A DNA stretch of 64,000 nucleotides from Methanogenium organophilum (GCF_026684035.1 NZ_CP113361.1:2566715-2630714); one strand, 5' to 3'. Positions 29,042 through 38,630 are shown, numbered from the stretch's first letter. The notes: a model not told the origin generated them from the letters alone. Numbers and translations: made by a program.

Positions 29042-30318
29042 AACTATCACCATACCCCATTGAACAATCCCTTGGTATGCAGTATTATGTCTGTAACTCA
29101 GAAGGCATACAGGGTGTGCTGCGCGAGGAAGCAGAAGACTTCATTGTACACGAAATCAGCAATGAGGTCAAATCATCAGAAGAATCAACAGGAAAATATC
29201 TGATCTGCAGACTGGAGAAAAAAAACTGGGAGCTCCAACGTGCCGTAAAAGAAATTGCAAAGATACTCGGCGTCAGTCATCGCCGGATTTCATGGGCAGG
29301 GACCAAGGACAAACATGCCGTTACCGACCAGCTGATATCCATCTATGACGTCTCTGAAACCGACATTCAGAACATCCAACTCAAAGATATTACCCTGACA
29401 CCGGTTGGAAGGTCCAACCAGCAGATCTCTTTGGGAGACCTGCAGGGAAACCGCTTTGAGATCACCATCCGTTCCTGCAGGGCAGCAGACATTGCGGCGA
29501 GCGTAGCAGAGACCAACGCCTGTGTCGCAGAAGGCGTGCCAAATTACTTCGGCATTCAGCGCTTCGGTGTGCAACGCCCGGTCACCCATCTTGTCGGCAA
29601 ACAGATCCTTCTTGACCGGTATGATGAGGCAGTCAACACCTATGTGGGTTTCCCGTCAGAAGGAGAAGATGAATCCGTAGCAGAGGCACGGAAGGCATTT
29701 CTCTCGGACGGGGATCCAAAAGCAGCACTCGAAACGCTGCCGGTTCAGATGCGGTATGAACGTGCGATTCTCCACCACCTGACAGAGGTACCACACGATT
29801 ATGAAGGTGCCCTCAAACGTGTCCCTCCAAAACTTCTCTCCATGTTTGTCTCCGCATACCAGTCCTGGCTCTTTAATCAGGGACTATCTCACCGGATAGA
29901 AGTTGGGCACCCCCTGTCGGCGCCTGCATTGGGAGACCGGGTCCTGTTCCAAAACGGGAAAAAAGACATCGTCGGAGAATCAAACATCAACCAGGCAACT
30001 GTTCTGGTTAAACGGGGGCGTGCGCACATCTGCCTTGAGATGCCCGGAGAAAAGACCAACCCCACTCACAGTACAGCAGAACAGCATATCACCACCCTGA
30101 TGGAAGCAGATGGCATATCCTATGCATCATTTAAAAAAGCAGGTGAAATGACCGGCATGTCATTTAAAGGAGCGGTCCGCAGGATCAGTGTCAGCGCCCC
30201 TGTCACTTCAGATGTATGTGACGACACCGTGCATCTCTCGTTCTCCCTTGGACCGGGACAGTATGCAACTACCATCTGCAGGGAGTATATGAAAGCAGAT
30301 CCCATTCGGATGATATGA
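29038..30318 (+). CDS. truD: tRNA pseudouridine(13) synthase
   Basis: A 426-residue TruD-family enzyme that makes pseudouridine at tRNA position 13. The catalytic aspartate is Asp91 in WAGTKDKHAVT. NYFGIQRFGVQRPVTHLVG is the second conserved block, followed by a large insert as in archaeal and eukaryotic (Pus7) members. It overlaps pth2 by four bases and is convergent with sppA. Confidence 0.95.
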   Translation: MKLSPYPIEQSLGMQYYVCNSEGIQGVLREEAEDFIVHEISNEVKSSEESTGKYLICRLEKKNWELQRAVKEIAKILGVSHRRISWAGTKDKHAVTDQLISIYDVSETDIQNIQLKDITLTPVGRSNQQISLGDLQGNRFEITIRSCRAADIAASVAETNACVAEGVPNYFGIQRFGVQRPVTHLVGKQILLDRYDEAVNTYVGFPSEGEDESVAEARKAFLSDGDPKAALETLPVQMRYERAILHHLTEVPHDYEGALKRVPPKLLSMFVSAYQSWLFNQGLSHRIEVGHPLSAPALGDRVLFQNGKKDIVGESNINQATVLVKRGRAHICLEMPGEKTNPTHSTAEQHITTLMEADGISYASFKKAGEMTGMSFKGAVRRISVSAPVTSDVCDDTVHLSFSLGPGQYATTICREYMKADPIRMI

Positions 30319-30333
30319 TCAGAATTATCCAAA

Positions 30334-31119
30334 TCAGGAATATCCCGATACCGCATTTATTGCATCAAAGAGATTACCCATCTCATCGACCAGTCCAATA
30401 TTTTTTGCATAATCTCCACGAATTGGCCGGGCATCTTCAATTATTGATCGGTTTACCCCACGCTGCTCCATCACATCGGTGATAAATATCTCAGAACTCT
30501 GGTTCACAAGTTCCTGAAGATACTCTCGTTCACTATCGGTGAGTGACCGGTATGGAGAGGTAATATCCTTTTTTTCACCGGATTTGAGAACATCAACAGA
30601 AACTCCTTCGTCTTCAAGCGATTTACTGTAATCAAAGATTGTCCAGATTGTTCCAATACTGCCCGTCATGGTGTCAGGATTGGCATAGATTACATCAGCA
30701 TGGGAACTAATGTGATATGCAGCAGACGTTGCCATTTCTCCCATTGAAACGATAACAGGTTTCCGCTCTTTCGCATAATCGATATCACGGACTATTTCCT
30801 GTGCCGCTGCAGGGGAACCGCCGGGACTGTTTACCCGGAGAACTATTCCTTCAACAAGCGGATCATCAGCGGCGGCGCGTAATTCACGGCCAATATATTC
30901 ACTACCTGCATACCCATTTCCATTTACATTTCCCGAAACGATCGTGCCCTCGACACGGATAACAGAGACACTAAATTCTTCAGAAACGGTTAACAGTGCA
31001 GCTATGATAATTGCGGCAAGAATTAGTGCGGTTATTCCCCCCAGAAAAAAATATTTAATCCAGCCACGCCGCATTCGTTTTCTGTTTATCCGATCCACTT
31101 CCTCTGTTAACCAACCCAT
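30334..31119 (-). CDS. sppA: Signal peptide peptidase SppA-like serine protease
   Basis: A short-form SppA of about 261 residues. One N-terminal membrane segment (YFFLGGITALILAAIIIAALL) anchors an extracytoplasmic S49 protease domain. VNSPGGSPAAAQEI is the conserved loop; the nucleophile serine lies in MATSAAYHISS and the catalytic lysine in DVLKSGEKKDI. It would cleave remnant signal peptides in the membrane. The ATG at 31119 has GATGAG eight bases upstream; a GTG three codons earlier is less likely. It follows the riboflavin-pathway reductase gene by 9 bases. Confidence 0.92.
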   Translation of the reverse strand: MGWLTEEVDRINRKRMRRGWIKYFFLGGITALILAAIIIAALLTVSEEFSVSVIRVEGTIVSGNVNGNGYAGSEYIGRELRAAADDPLVEGIVLRVNSPGGSPAAAQEIVRDIDYAKERKPVIVSMGEMATSAAYHISSHADVIYANPDTMTGSIGTIWTIFDYSKSLEDEGVSVDVLKSGEKKDITSPYRSLTDSEREYLQELVNQSSEIFITDVMEQRGVNRSIIEDARPIRGDYAKNIGLVDEMGNLFDAINAVSGYS

Positions 31120-31128
31120 TCTATTCAC

Positions 31129-31809
31129 TCATCTGTTGAGAATATCATATTCTGTTATCAGATTCTTTCCGCACATATAATGATTTTTAAGGCTGAGACG
31201 AAACATTTCTTCTACGGAATGAATCTGCATTCCCCCGACAAGAGAAGGGGTGTCCGCACCTCCGACAATAAAGGGCAGATGTATGAGACGCAATTCATCA
31301 ACAAGACGGTTTTTAAACATATAATAATTCAGGGTCGGACCCCCTTCCACCATCAGTGTTCTGACATGATACTTTTCATAGAGCTCTGAGAGAAGAAGAG
31401 AATAATCGATTGCTGTTTTTCCGGCCACCAGAACATCAACCCCCTTCTTCTGAAGTGCTGCCACACGTTCCTCAGGCGCGTCTTCCGATACTGCAATAAC
31501 CGTCTGTGCATCATTTCCAAGGACATTTGAATCCAGAGGAATATCAGCACCCCTGTTTGGAATAACCCGAATTGGATTCGTCCCTTCTGCAAGCCTGACC
31601 GTAAGCATAGAATTATCAATTCTGATGGTATTGGATCCCACCATTATTGCGTCATATTCGGCCCGTGTCTGATGAAGAAGTATCTCTGTTTCAGGGTCCA
31701 TGTACTGCATGAGAATCTTGCTCGATGCACCTTTCCAGAGAGTGAGTTTACCATCAACAGTCATCTCTGACATAATAAGGACATGCGGCCGGTGTATTCT
31801 GTTTACCAT
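31129..31809 (-). CDS. 2,5-diamino-6-(ribosylamino)pyrimidinone 5'-phosphate reductase
   Basis: A 226-residue protein of the RibD C-terminal (dihydrofolate-reductase-like) family, the stand-alone archaeal type that reduces the ribosyl side chain with NAD(P)H in riboflavin and F420 precursor synthesis. Evidence: RPHVLIMSEMTVDGKLTL at the N-terminus, DAIMVGSNTIRIDNSMLTVR, and MVEGGPTLNYYMFKNRLVDELRL. Length fits the archaeal enzyme. It is the first gene of a pair with sppA. Confidence 0.9.
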   Translation of the reverse strand: MVNRIHRPHVLIMSEMTVDGKLTLWKGASSKILMQYMDPETEILLHQTRAEYDAIMVGSNTIRIDNSMLTVRLAEGTNPIRVIPNRGADIPLDSNVLGNDAQTVIAVSEDAPEERVAALQKKGVDVLVAGKTAIDYSLLLSELYEKYHVRTLMVEGGPTLNYYMFKNRLVDELRLIHLPFIVGGADTPSLVGGMQIHSVEEMFRLSLKNHYMCGKNLITEYDILNR

Positions 31810-31968
31810 ATATTACCCCAGTATATCTATTCTTAATCTGTATCTGCAATTAATGTAATTATTAGACAGCATATCAATTAAGAGATTTCTTTAATCATAC
31901 CGCCTGTAGGAATGTGATATATTTAACAAAGGATTATACCCTTAATCTCCCCATTTGTGTATACAATA

Positions 31969-32613
31969 ATGAATATTACAGCATTGAGACCCCGTGCAAT
32001 AAAAATCCTTAATCCTCTTGCACATGCATGTGCAAAGACAGGTATCACTCCAAATCAATTAACATTGCTTGCAATAGTATCCGGCATTGGATGTGCTGCT
32101 CTGTACGCAAACAGGATGTTTATTGCAGGAAGTATGATGCTCCTCATATCAGGAATACTTGATCTTATTGATGGTGGTGTGGCACGGATAAATAACAAAT
32201 CCAGTGGTTTTGGTGCTGTCTTTGACTGGATTGCAGACAAATACATTGATGCACTGGCACTGCTGGGAATAGGGATGTCCGGAATTGCGGTCATCTCACA
32301 GATCATTTCAGTAAATGGATTTTCACCCCAGATTCTTGATTTTACCATCATAGCTATTGCCATTATCGGCTCTCTGATGAACACATTTATCAAACCGGTT
32401 GTATACGCCGAAATAGGATATGATACCAGAGAGGATGGTAAAATCGCCGATCCTCTGGAAGGCATCGGTTTTTTTGGACGCCCTGAAACGCTGATTATTC
32501 TGATTATTGGTGGAATTGCAGGATATATCTGGATTTCAGCAATTATTGTCGCTGTATGCACAAATCTATCAGCGATTCAGCGGATTATCTATCTTTACCG
32601 AACCATCCCCTGA
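31969..32613 (+). CDS. CDP-alcohol phosphatidyltransferase family (archaeal phospholipid head-group synthase)
   Basis: About 214 residues with multiple membrane segments. The complete signature D-x2-D-G-x2-A-R-x8-G-x3-D-x3-D is present (D65, D68, G69, A72, R73, G82, D86, D90 counting from the ATG at 31969). The family transfers a polar head group to CDP-archaeol; sequence near the motif resembles archaetidylinositol-phosphate synthase, though other head groups are possible. A GTG four codons upstream is the alternative start. Its 3' end overlaps the convergent archaeosortase gene by 29 bases. Confidence 0.85.
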   Translation: MNITALRPRAIKILNPLAHACAKTGITPNQLTLLAIVSGIGCAALYANRMFIAGSMMLLISGILDLIDGGVARINNKSSGFGAVFDWIADKYIDALALLGIGMSGIAVISQIISVNGFSPQILDFTIIAIAIIGSLMNTFIKPVVYAEIGYDTREDGKIADPLEGIGFFGRPETLIILIIGGIAGYIWISAIIVAVCTNLSAIQRIIYLYRTIP

Positions 32614-33394
32614 TATCTCTTACAAATAAATCCACGATTCCTGCCATTTTTTCTCCCAACAAAGGATTAATGCGGTACAGCATGTACGCAACTCCGATGA
32701 ATGCAAACAATGCTCCGATTTCTGCTACAAAATTATGTGCCCAGAAAAAACTTTCATAGCCCATATGCCCATTTGAAGCTATTTCCGGTAAATATGGAAA
32801 CCACTGGTCCCCATACGCCATGATAATAAATGTATTTCTTGCAATATTCAATACAAATATCACCGGTACAACAGCCAAAAAAGACAGTACTTTTTGTTTC
32901 ACAGAAGATGGGATCGCCCAGGCAACACCCAGCATTATTGCCATGCCCTGAATACCGGTGCATGCAAGAATTATTTCGACACGATACAAATCAGCCCTGA
33001 ACATATTCCAGTCAACGAGTTCGTATGGAAAACCAATTCCTGTGAACACCCATGAAAGCAAGCCAACATTTACCGCGATAAGCCAGTCGGCAAGGAACGG
33101 AATCAGCATAAAGGGAGCAAATATCACATATGCAATACCTGCCATCCGGCTTAGAATTATACTGAATTCATTTTCCTGAAGCAACTTTGGAATAAGGATG
33201 ATCAGAAATGGTATCCCAAGAAACGCAGCAACCGGATACATAAAATTATTTGCAATAATATATTCCGGGAATTTTGCAAATAGAACCCCTATAATACTTA
33301 TCCATCCAACAATTGCAAAATATTTTCTGAAATCTGTCGGGAAGAGAAACAGAAAAAATGCAACAAAGGATATGAGAACAAAAATCTCCTGCAT
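32585..33394 (-). CDS. artA: Archaeosortase A
   Basis: A 269-residue, multi-pass membrane protein of the exosortase/archaeosortase superfamily. The catalytic set is visible: Cys145 in ACTGIQGMA, Arg186 in LNIARNTFII and His220 in FWAHNFVAE. ArtA removes the C-terminal PGF-CTERM signal of surface proteins such as S-layer glycoprotein and links them to lipid. No protein in this window shows an obvious PGF-CTERM tail. The tail-to-tail overlap with a phospholipid head-group gene is suggestive, since haloarchaeal ArtA depends on particular phospholipids. Confidence 0.92.
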   Translation of the reverse strand: MQEIFVLISFVAFFLFLFPTDFRKYFAIVGWISIIGVLFAKFPEYIIANNFMYPVAAFLGIPFLIILIPKLLQENEFSIILSRMAGIAYVIFAPFMLIPFLADWLIAVNVGLLSWVFTGIGFPYELVDWNMFRADLYRVEIILACTGIQGMAIMLGVAWAIPSSVKQKVLSFLAVVPVIFVLNIARNTFIIMAYGDQWFPYLPEIASNGHMGYESFFWAHNFVAEIGALFAFIGVAYMLYRINPLLGEKMAGIVDLFVRDIRGWFGKDR

Positions 33395-33500
33395 TACATT
33401 CCATTATGCATATACCAACAAATAATTTTCACATTTGGAAATTTGAGAGATACACACATATTCCATATCTTAATCTGACCCGACAACAAATAATAGTCTG

Positions 33501-33818
33501 ATGAAATTCTGTCCTAATTGTAAATCACTCATGGTCTCTTCAGAAGGTCTTTTCCGTTGCAAAAGATGCGGACATACAGAAGAGCCCGGCGAAAATATTG
33601 AGAAAATGACCATACGCAGTAAAAGGGTGGAGAAGGACATTGTTATCGTTGATGAAGCGGATGATATGATTGTTCTCCCGACCATCACAGTAAAATGCCC
33701 GGAATGTGGTCATGATACCGCAGAATGGTGGCTCAGACAACTTCGGTCAGCTGATGAATCTGAAACACGCTTCTTCCGCTGTGTGAAATGCAAATACACG
33801 TGGCGCGAATACGACTAA
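33501..33818 (+). CDS. tfs: Transcription factor S (TFS, RNA polymerase cleavage factor)
   Basis: A 105-residue protein with two zinc ribbons: N-terminal CPNC...CKRC (residues 4-22) and C-terminal CPECGHDTAEWW...CVKC. The C-terminal RSADESET contains the Asp-Glu pair that enters the polymerase to stimulate RNA cleavage in backtracked complexes. Homologous to Rpb9/TFIIS. Stand-alone transcript, divergent from artA and convergent with the ADP-forming synthetase. Confidence 0.96.
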   Translation: MKFCPNCKSLMVSSEGLFRCKRCGHTEEPGENIEKMTIRSKRVEKDIVIVDEADDMIVLPTITVKCPECGHDTAEWWLRQLRSADESETRFFRCVKCKYTWREYD

Positions 33819-33840
33819 GATAAAAAAAATATTTTTCTTT

Positions 33841-35904
33841 TTACAGCAGACCAGGTGCTGAAACCCTGAACTGCTGCCAGAGTACCCTTCCGACAACTCT
33901 GAAGGTAAAATCAAGTTCATCAAAGCTTGGAATCGAATGCTCACGCAGAATCTTTCTGCCCCGGTTCATCGAATCTCCACCCAGGAGAGAACAGATAATT
34001 CGCTTTTCGGTATTCCCTGAAAGTTTCAGTACCTGATTTGCAAGCTGTTCTGATGAAAGGATATTGTTCGGGAAACCTACGAGGAAACACATATCCCAGA
34101 GATCATCATGTTTTGCAAGCACTTCAAATGTCCGTTCAAACCGCTGTTCAGATGCGTCACCCAGAAGATCCACCGGATTTCCTTTATTCCAGAATTCAGG
34201 TAAGAACTCATCCAGTTCCGCAACAACATCTTCAGGTAAATCTATGATGTCAATACCATATCTTTCTGCATAATCAGATGAAAGCACCGCAAATCCACCT
34301 GCGTTGGTTACAATTACCGCACGTGATCCCATTGGATATCTCTTTGGATGTGAGAGCATTTCTGCTGCAAGGAAAGCTCCAGTCAGGGTGTGGACAGCGA
34401 GAACACCGGAGCGACGGAACGCTTCCATATATACATCATATGAACCTGAGAGTGAGCCGGTATGCGAGGCAGCAGCCTGTGAACCACGCTCAGATGAACC
34501 GGATTTTATCGCAATAATCGGCTTTGTCTTGGAAACCTCACTTGCAACCTTCATGAAGGCTTCACCATCACTGATCTCTTCGATATACATGATGATTGCC
34601 TTCGTGTTCGGGTCACGCTCAACCCAGCGCATGTAATCAAAGAAGTTCAGATCAGACTGGTTTCCGACAGACACAACTGCGGAGAAACCAATATCCTCAG
34701 CAAGACTCCAGTCAACAACGGTATTTACAATAGCACCACTCTGTGACAGGAATGCAATATTTCCTGGCTTGGGGGACTGGTGTACATATGTCGTATCAAG
34801 ACCACGGGGAGGAACAATCAGTCCAAGACAGTTTGGCCCGACAATGCGTGTACCATATTTATTCCCGATAGCAACGATCCGTTCCTCAAGCGCTTTGCCA
34901 TCCTCTCCCATCTCCTTGAATCCTGCGGTGATGACCACAGCAATATTGACTCCTTTCTCACCACATTCTTCAATAACCTGGGGAACATACATCGCAGGGA
35001 CAGTGATGACCGCCATATCAACGGGTGAAGGAATATCTGTTATCGTCGGATACGCGGTAAGGCCCTGAATAGTATCACGCTTATTATTAACCGGATACAA
35101 CTGACCAGGGAAATGAAGAAGATTATGCATCACCGCATATCCCATCTTTGTGGGATCATCAGATGCTCCGATAACAGCAACCGATCGAGGATTGTAATAT
35201 TCAAGAGGTACTTCGGGACGCTCCACCTTTTTCTGTATGCTCTTTTTATCAACCATTATCACACGGGAATCAACTGCACATGCACCGGATTCATAGAGCC
35301 GTAATGGGTTGATATCAAATTCCTTAACCTGTTCGTTCTCCTCAAAGAACTTACAGACATTCAGAATCGCCTGCACAAGTGTCTCTTCATCTTTGGGTTT
35401 TGAACCACGATATCCGGATATGAGTGGATAACTCTTGATCTCTTTGACCATCTCCCTGACATCATCCTCTGTTACCGGAAGAATCCGAAGCGTCACATCC
35501 TTCATCAGTTCAACAAGTGTGCCCCCGATTCCAAAGGTGATGACTTTCCCGAATGTGCCATCTGTTTTCCCACCGATAATCAGTTCCAGACCAGGCTTTG
35601 CCTGTTCTTCAATGATTACCCCTTCTATTTTTGCCTTTGGATTATATTCCTTGACACTTGTCACAATCCGGTTAAAAGCAGCCTGAGCCCCTTCTTTTGT
35701 CCCGATACTGGTGACAACACCTCCCGAATCACTTTTATGAATGATCTGTGGTGAAACGATCTTCATCACAACAGGAAATCCAATACTTTCAGCAACATCT
35801 CCTGCTTCTTCCGCAGTTGTTACAATCTTAAACGCAGGAACAGGCACACCATACTTTCCAAGTACTTCGTACCCTTCTGCTTCACTTAACATCCATTCCT
35901 TCAT
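33841..35904 (-). CDS. acd: Acetate--CoA ligase (ADP-forming), fused beta-alpha subunits
   Basis: About 687 residues. The ATP-grasp (beta) domain is N-terminal (YEVLGKYGVPVP, GFPVVMKIVSPQIIHKSDSGGV), the CoA-binding and ligase (alpha) domains C-terminal (NPRSVAVIGASDDPTKMG, IVGPNCLGL, FLSQSGA, SHTGSLSGSYD). The family interconverts acyl-CoA, ADP and phosphate with acid, CoA and ATP. The preferred start at 35904 has GTGAGG nine bases upstream; the in-frame ATG at 35913 and GTG at 35919 overlap that site. It is divergent from the AMP-forming acs, giving reversible and irreversible acetate activation side by side. Confidence 0.92.
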   Translation of the reverse strand: MKEWMLSEAEGYEVLGKYGVPVPAFKIVTTAEEAGDVAESIGFPVVMKIVSPQIIHKSDSGGVVTSIGTKEGAQAAFNRIVTSVKEYNPKAKIEGVIIEEQAKPGLELIIGGKTDGTFGKVITFGIGGTLVELMKDVTLRILPVTEDDVREMVKEIKSYPLISGYRGSKPKDEETLVQAILNVCKFFEENEQVKEFDINPLRLYESGACAVDSRVIMVDKKSIQKKVERPEVPLEYYNPRSVAVIGASDDPTKMGYAVMHNLLHFPGQLYPVNNKRDTIQGLTAYPTITDIPSPVDMAVITVPAMYVPQVIEECGEKGVNIAVVITAGFKEMGEDGKALEERIVAIGNKYGTRIVGPNCLGLIVPPRGLDTTYVHQSPKPGNIAFLSQSGAIVNTVVDWSLAEDIGFSAVVSVGNQSDLNFFDYMRWVERDPNTKAIIMYIEEISDGEAFMKVASEVSKTKPIIAIKSGSSERGSQAAASHTGSLSGSYDVYMEAFRRSGVLAVHTLTGAFLAAEMLSHPKRYPMGSRAVIVTNAGGFAVLSSDYAERYGIDIIDLPEDVVAELDEFLPEFWNKGNPVDLLGDASEQRFERTFEVLAKHDDLWDMCFLVGFPNNILSSEQLANQVLKLSGNTEKRIICSLLGGDSMNRGRKILREHSIPSFDELDFTFRVVGRVLWQQFRVSAPGLL

Positions 35905-35962
35905 TGATTTCATCCTCACTTATCAGAATAAAACTCTGAATTACGGGGAAACGATTCAACAA

Positions 35963-35984
35963 ATGACGAAATATCCTTCGTCAT
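35963..35984. promoter_or_regulatory. Inverted repeat between the two acetyl-CoA synthetase genes
   Basis: ATGACGAA (35963-35970) and TTCGTCAT (35977-35984) form a perfect 8-bp inverted repeat with a 6-base spacer, about 60 bases upstream of the ADP-forming synthetase and 140 bases upstream of acs. It is a candidate operator for one or both; the regulator is unknown. Confidence 0.4.
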
Positions 35985-36122
35985 GTTTATGTGATTTTGT
36001 TTGATTGTATTATACATATATGTTTGTAATAGTTAATCATGTAAAATCATTCGAAACCGCTCAACACCAAATGACTTTAATCATTAAGGTATATTGATTA
36101 GTATTTCAGAGCGTGACAAATC

Positions 36123-38018
36123 ATGACAAATACCACGCAACATACAGAACACACGCAGAAAGTGTATAAACCTGCCCCGGAATACCGAAACGATGCAAGA
36201 ATTAAAGACTACGATCTTTCATATTTAAATTTTCAAAAAGATCCGGAAGATTTCTGGAGACGCATTGCCTCAGACCTGTTGTGGTTCAGACCATGGGACA
36301 AAGTAAAAGATTGGGAATATCCTCATGCACGATGGTTTGTCAATGCAAAATGCAACATTACCTATAATTGTTTAGAGCGGCATCTGAAAAATAACCGTCG
36401 AAATAAGGTTGCCCTGTTCTGGCGCGGAGAAGACGGTACAGAAAAAATATACACATATGACCGGCTTTACAAGGCAGTGATGCAGTTTGCGAATGCATTA
36501 CAGGACCTCGGTGTCGAAAAAGGGGATGTCGTATGCATATATATGCCAACAGTTCCTGAACAGGTCATCGCAATGCTTGCGTGCGCCCGTATTGGTGCGG
36601 TACACACCGTTGTATTTGCAGGTTACGGTGCGTCATCACTAAACCAGCGAATTGTGGGTTCGGAAGCGAAAGTTGTCATTACGGCAGATGCTTCAATGCG
36701 CAGGGGAAAAAGCATCCCATTAAAGCCGATTGTTGAAGAGGCTCTGATTCATGCACCCAGTGTTGAACGGGTGGTTGTCCTCCGTATTCAGGACCCCCCA
36801 ACCTGCCTTCTGGATGACTTTGAAGTTGACTTCTACCAGATCATGAAAAAGGCAGAAAAAAACTGCCCTGCTGAAGTTATGGATGCTGAAGATACTCTCT
36901 TCATTCTATACACGTCAGGTACAACCGGCGCACCCAAAGGAATTGTTCACACATGTGGCGGATATATGGTAGGCGCCTATTACACAACCAAATATGTCCT
37001 AAATGTAAAGGATGATGATGTATATTGGTGTACCGCAGACCCCGGCTGGATCACCGGCCATACCTATGCAATATATGGACCCCTTCTTCTGGGTTCGACA
37101 ATATTCATGACTGAACACACACCAGACTACCCCGATGTTGGGATCTGGTGGCAATTAATCGAATCATATGGCATTAATGTATTCTATACCGCACCGACTG
37201 CCATCCGGATGTTTATGCGATATGGTGAGGACTGGCCGAATGAATATGATTTGAGTTCTCTGCGGATACTTGCATCAGTCGGAGAACCGCTCAACCCAGA
37301 AGCCTTCGAGTGGTTTTACAAGGTAATTGGCAAACAGAGATGTCCCATTATTGATACCTGGTGGCAGACAGAGACAGGAAGCCACATGATCACAACCCTT
37401 GCCGGAGAAGAGATGAAACCTGGATATGCAGGCAAACCAATTCCGGGCATCATGGCAGACGTAATTGATAAAGACGGAAATCCTGTTCCACCTCACCAGG
37501 CAGGATATCTTGCAATAACTGCTCCGTGGCCATCAATGATGCGCCATGTCCATAACGACGAGGAACGGTATAAGTCATACTGGAATACCGGCAAGCAACC
37601 GTATTACAGCACGAATGACCTCGCGATAAAAGATGAGGACGGGTATATCATGATCCTTGGCCGTTCTGATGATCTGATTATTGTGAGCGGACACAATATC
37701 GGAACAGCTGAAGTTGAAAGTGCCCTTATCTCGCACCATGCTGTTGCAGAAGCTGCAGCCATCGGTAAACCTGACGCAGTGAAAGGAAATCTCCTGAAAG
37801 TGTTTGTCATACTTATCGAAGGAAAAATCGTCAATGAAAAACTCATTCACGATCTCAAATATCATGTCAGGCAGACACTCGGGCCAATCGCAGTCCCATC
37901 TGAAATTGAATTTGTTGATTCATTACCAAAAACCAGAAGCGGAAAAATCATGCGTCGTGTCCTGAAAGCACAGGAAATGGGAATTGATCCCGGGGACATC
38001 TCAACACTGGATGAGTAA
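36123..38018 (+). CDS. acsA: Acetyl-CoA synthetase (AMP-forming)
   Basis: A 631-residue adenylate-forming enzyme of the Acs type: YTSGTTGAPKGIVHT P-loop, WCTADPGWITGHTY, DTWWQTETG, GRSDDLIIVSGHNIGTAEVES and the C-terminal acetylation-site motif TRSGKIMRR with the catalytic lysine. It makes acetyl-CoA from acetate, CoA and ATP, the usual route of acetate assimilation in hydrogenotrophic methanogens. A TATA-like GGTATATTGA lies about 35 bases upstream. Confidence 0.96.
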   Translation: MTNTTQHTEHTQKVYKPAPEYRNDARIKDYDLSYLNFQKDPEDFWRRIASDLLWFRPWDKVKDWEYPHARWFVNAKCNITYNCLERHLKNNRRNKVALFWRGEDGTEKIYTYDRLYKAVMQFANALQDLGVEKGDVVCIYMPTVPEQVIAMLACARIGAVHTVVFAGYGASSLNQRIVGSEAKVVITADASMRRGKSIPLKPIVEEALIHAPSVERVVVLRIQDPPTCLLDDFEVDFYQIMKKAEKNCPAEVMDAEDTLFILYTSGTTGAPKGIVHTCGGYMVGAYYTTKYVLNVKDDDVYWCTADPGWITGHTYAIYGPLLLGSTIFMTEHTPDYPDVGIWWQLIESYGINVFYTAPTAIRMFMRYGEDWPNEYDLSSLRILASVGEPLNPEAFEWFYKVIGKQRCPIIDTWWQTETGSHMITTLAGEEMKPGYAGKPIPGIMADVIDKDGNPVPPHQAGYLAITAPWPSMMRHVHNDEERYKSYWNTGKQPYYSTNDLAIKDEDGYIMILGRSDDLIIVSGHNIGTAEVESALISHHAVAEAAAIGKPDAVKGNLLKVFVILIEGKIVNEKLIHDLKYHVRQTLGPIAVPSEIEFVDSLPKTRSGKIMRRVLKAQEMGIDPGDISTLDE

Positions 38019-38029
38019 TCAGGCAACCA

Positions 38030-38058
38030 TTTATATACTTTTTAAATCCTTTTATATA
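38030..38058 (+). promoter_or_regulatory. Tandem TATA boxes before tbp
   Basis: TTTATATA occurs at 38030-38037 and again at 38051-38058. The first is 26-33 bases before the ATG, right for a leaderless or very short-leader mRNA. The second lies only four bases before the ATG, too close to be a normal promoter, but able to bind TBP itself. Confidence 0.55.
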
Positions 38059-38062
38059 ATAC

Positions 38063-38623
38063 ATGAAGAGTAATCCAGAGGACTCTCTCAAAATTGAGAA
38101 TATAGTAGCATCTGCAAAGGTTGCAGAATCTCTCGATCTCCAGGTAATATCATCTCAGATAAAGGATGCTGAATACAATAAAAAGAGATTTCCCGGAGTC
38201 GTCCTCAGAATGCAGGATCCAAAGATTGCAGCACTTGTATTTGGTTCCGGCAAAGTAGTGCTTACCGGTGCCAAGAGTTTAGACAGTCTCTCACGGGGTC
38301 TTGAAATACTTGGAAATCTTCTTCGGGGTCTGGGTATTGACATTCCACAGGAACTTGAATATAAAGTTCAGAATATTGTTACATCAGCAGATCTTGGGAC
38401 ACCAATTAATCTAAACAAAATCGCCGTCGGATTCAATCTTGACCGGATTGAATATGAACCGGAACAATTCCCAGGACTTGTCTATCGGCTTGAAGAACCA
38501 AAGGTTGTCGTGCTTTTGTTTGGATCAGGTAAACTGATAATTACCGGAGGAAAAGTAACAGAAGACGCTAAATTGGCCGTCAATAAAATATTATCAGATC
38601 TTACAAATCTGGGCCTCATCTAA
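38063..38623 (+). CDS. tbp: TATA-box-binding protein
   Basis: A 186-residue protein made of two homologous saddle repeats (residues ~8-95 and ~99-186). Each repeat has the KIENIVASA/KVQNIVTSA opening, FPGVVLRMQDPK/FPGLVYRLEEPK, and LVFGSGKVVLTGAK/LLFGSGKLIITGGK. It directs TFB and RNA polymerase to promoters. Single-gene transcript followed by a T-rich terminator. Confidence 0.98.
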   Translation: MKSNPEDSLKIENIVASAKVAESLDLQVISSQIKDAEYNKKRFPGVVLRMQDPKIAALVFGSGKVVLTGAKSLDSLSRGLEILGNLLRGLGIDIPQELEYKVQNIVTSADLGTPINLNKIAVGFNLDRIEYEPEQFPGLVYRLEEPKVVVLLFGSGKLIITGGKVTEDAKLAVNKILSDLTNLGLI

Positions 38624-38630
38624 AACAAAA

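Noticed and set aside
33841-35919. Longest-frame starts for several minus-strand genes (ADP-forming synthetase, sppA, ipk, rnj, CBS genes)
   Set aside because: In each case the extra codons overlap the ribosome-binding site of a downstream ATG, so the shorter start was chosen.
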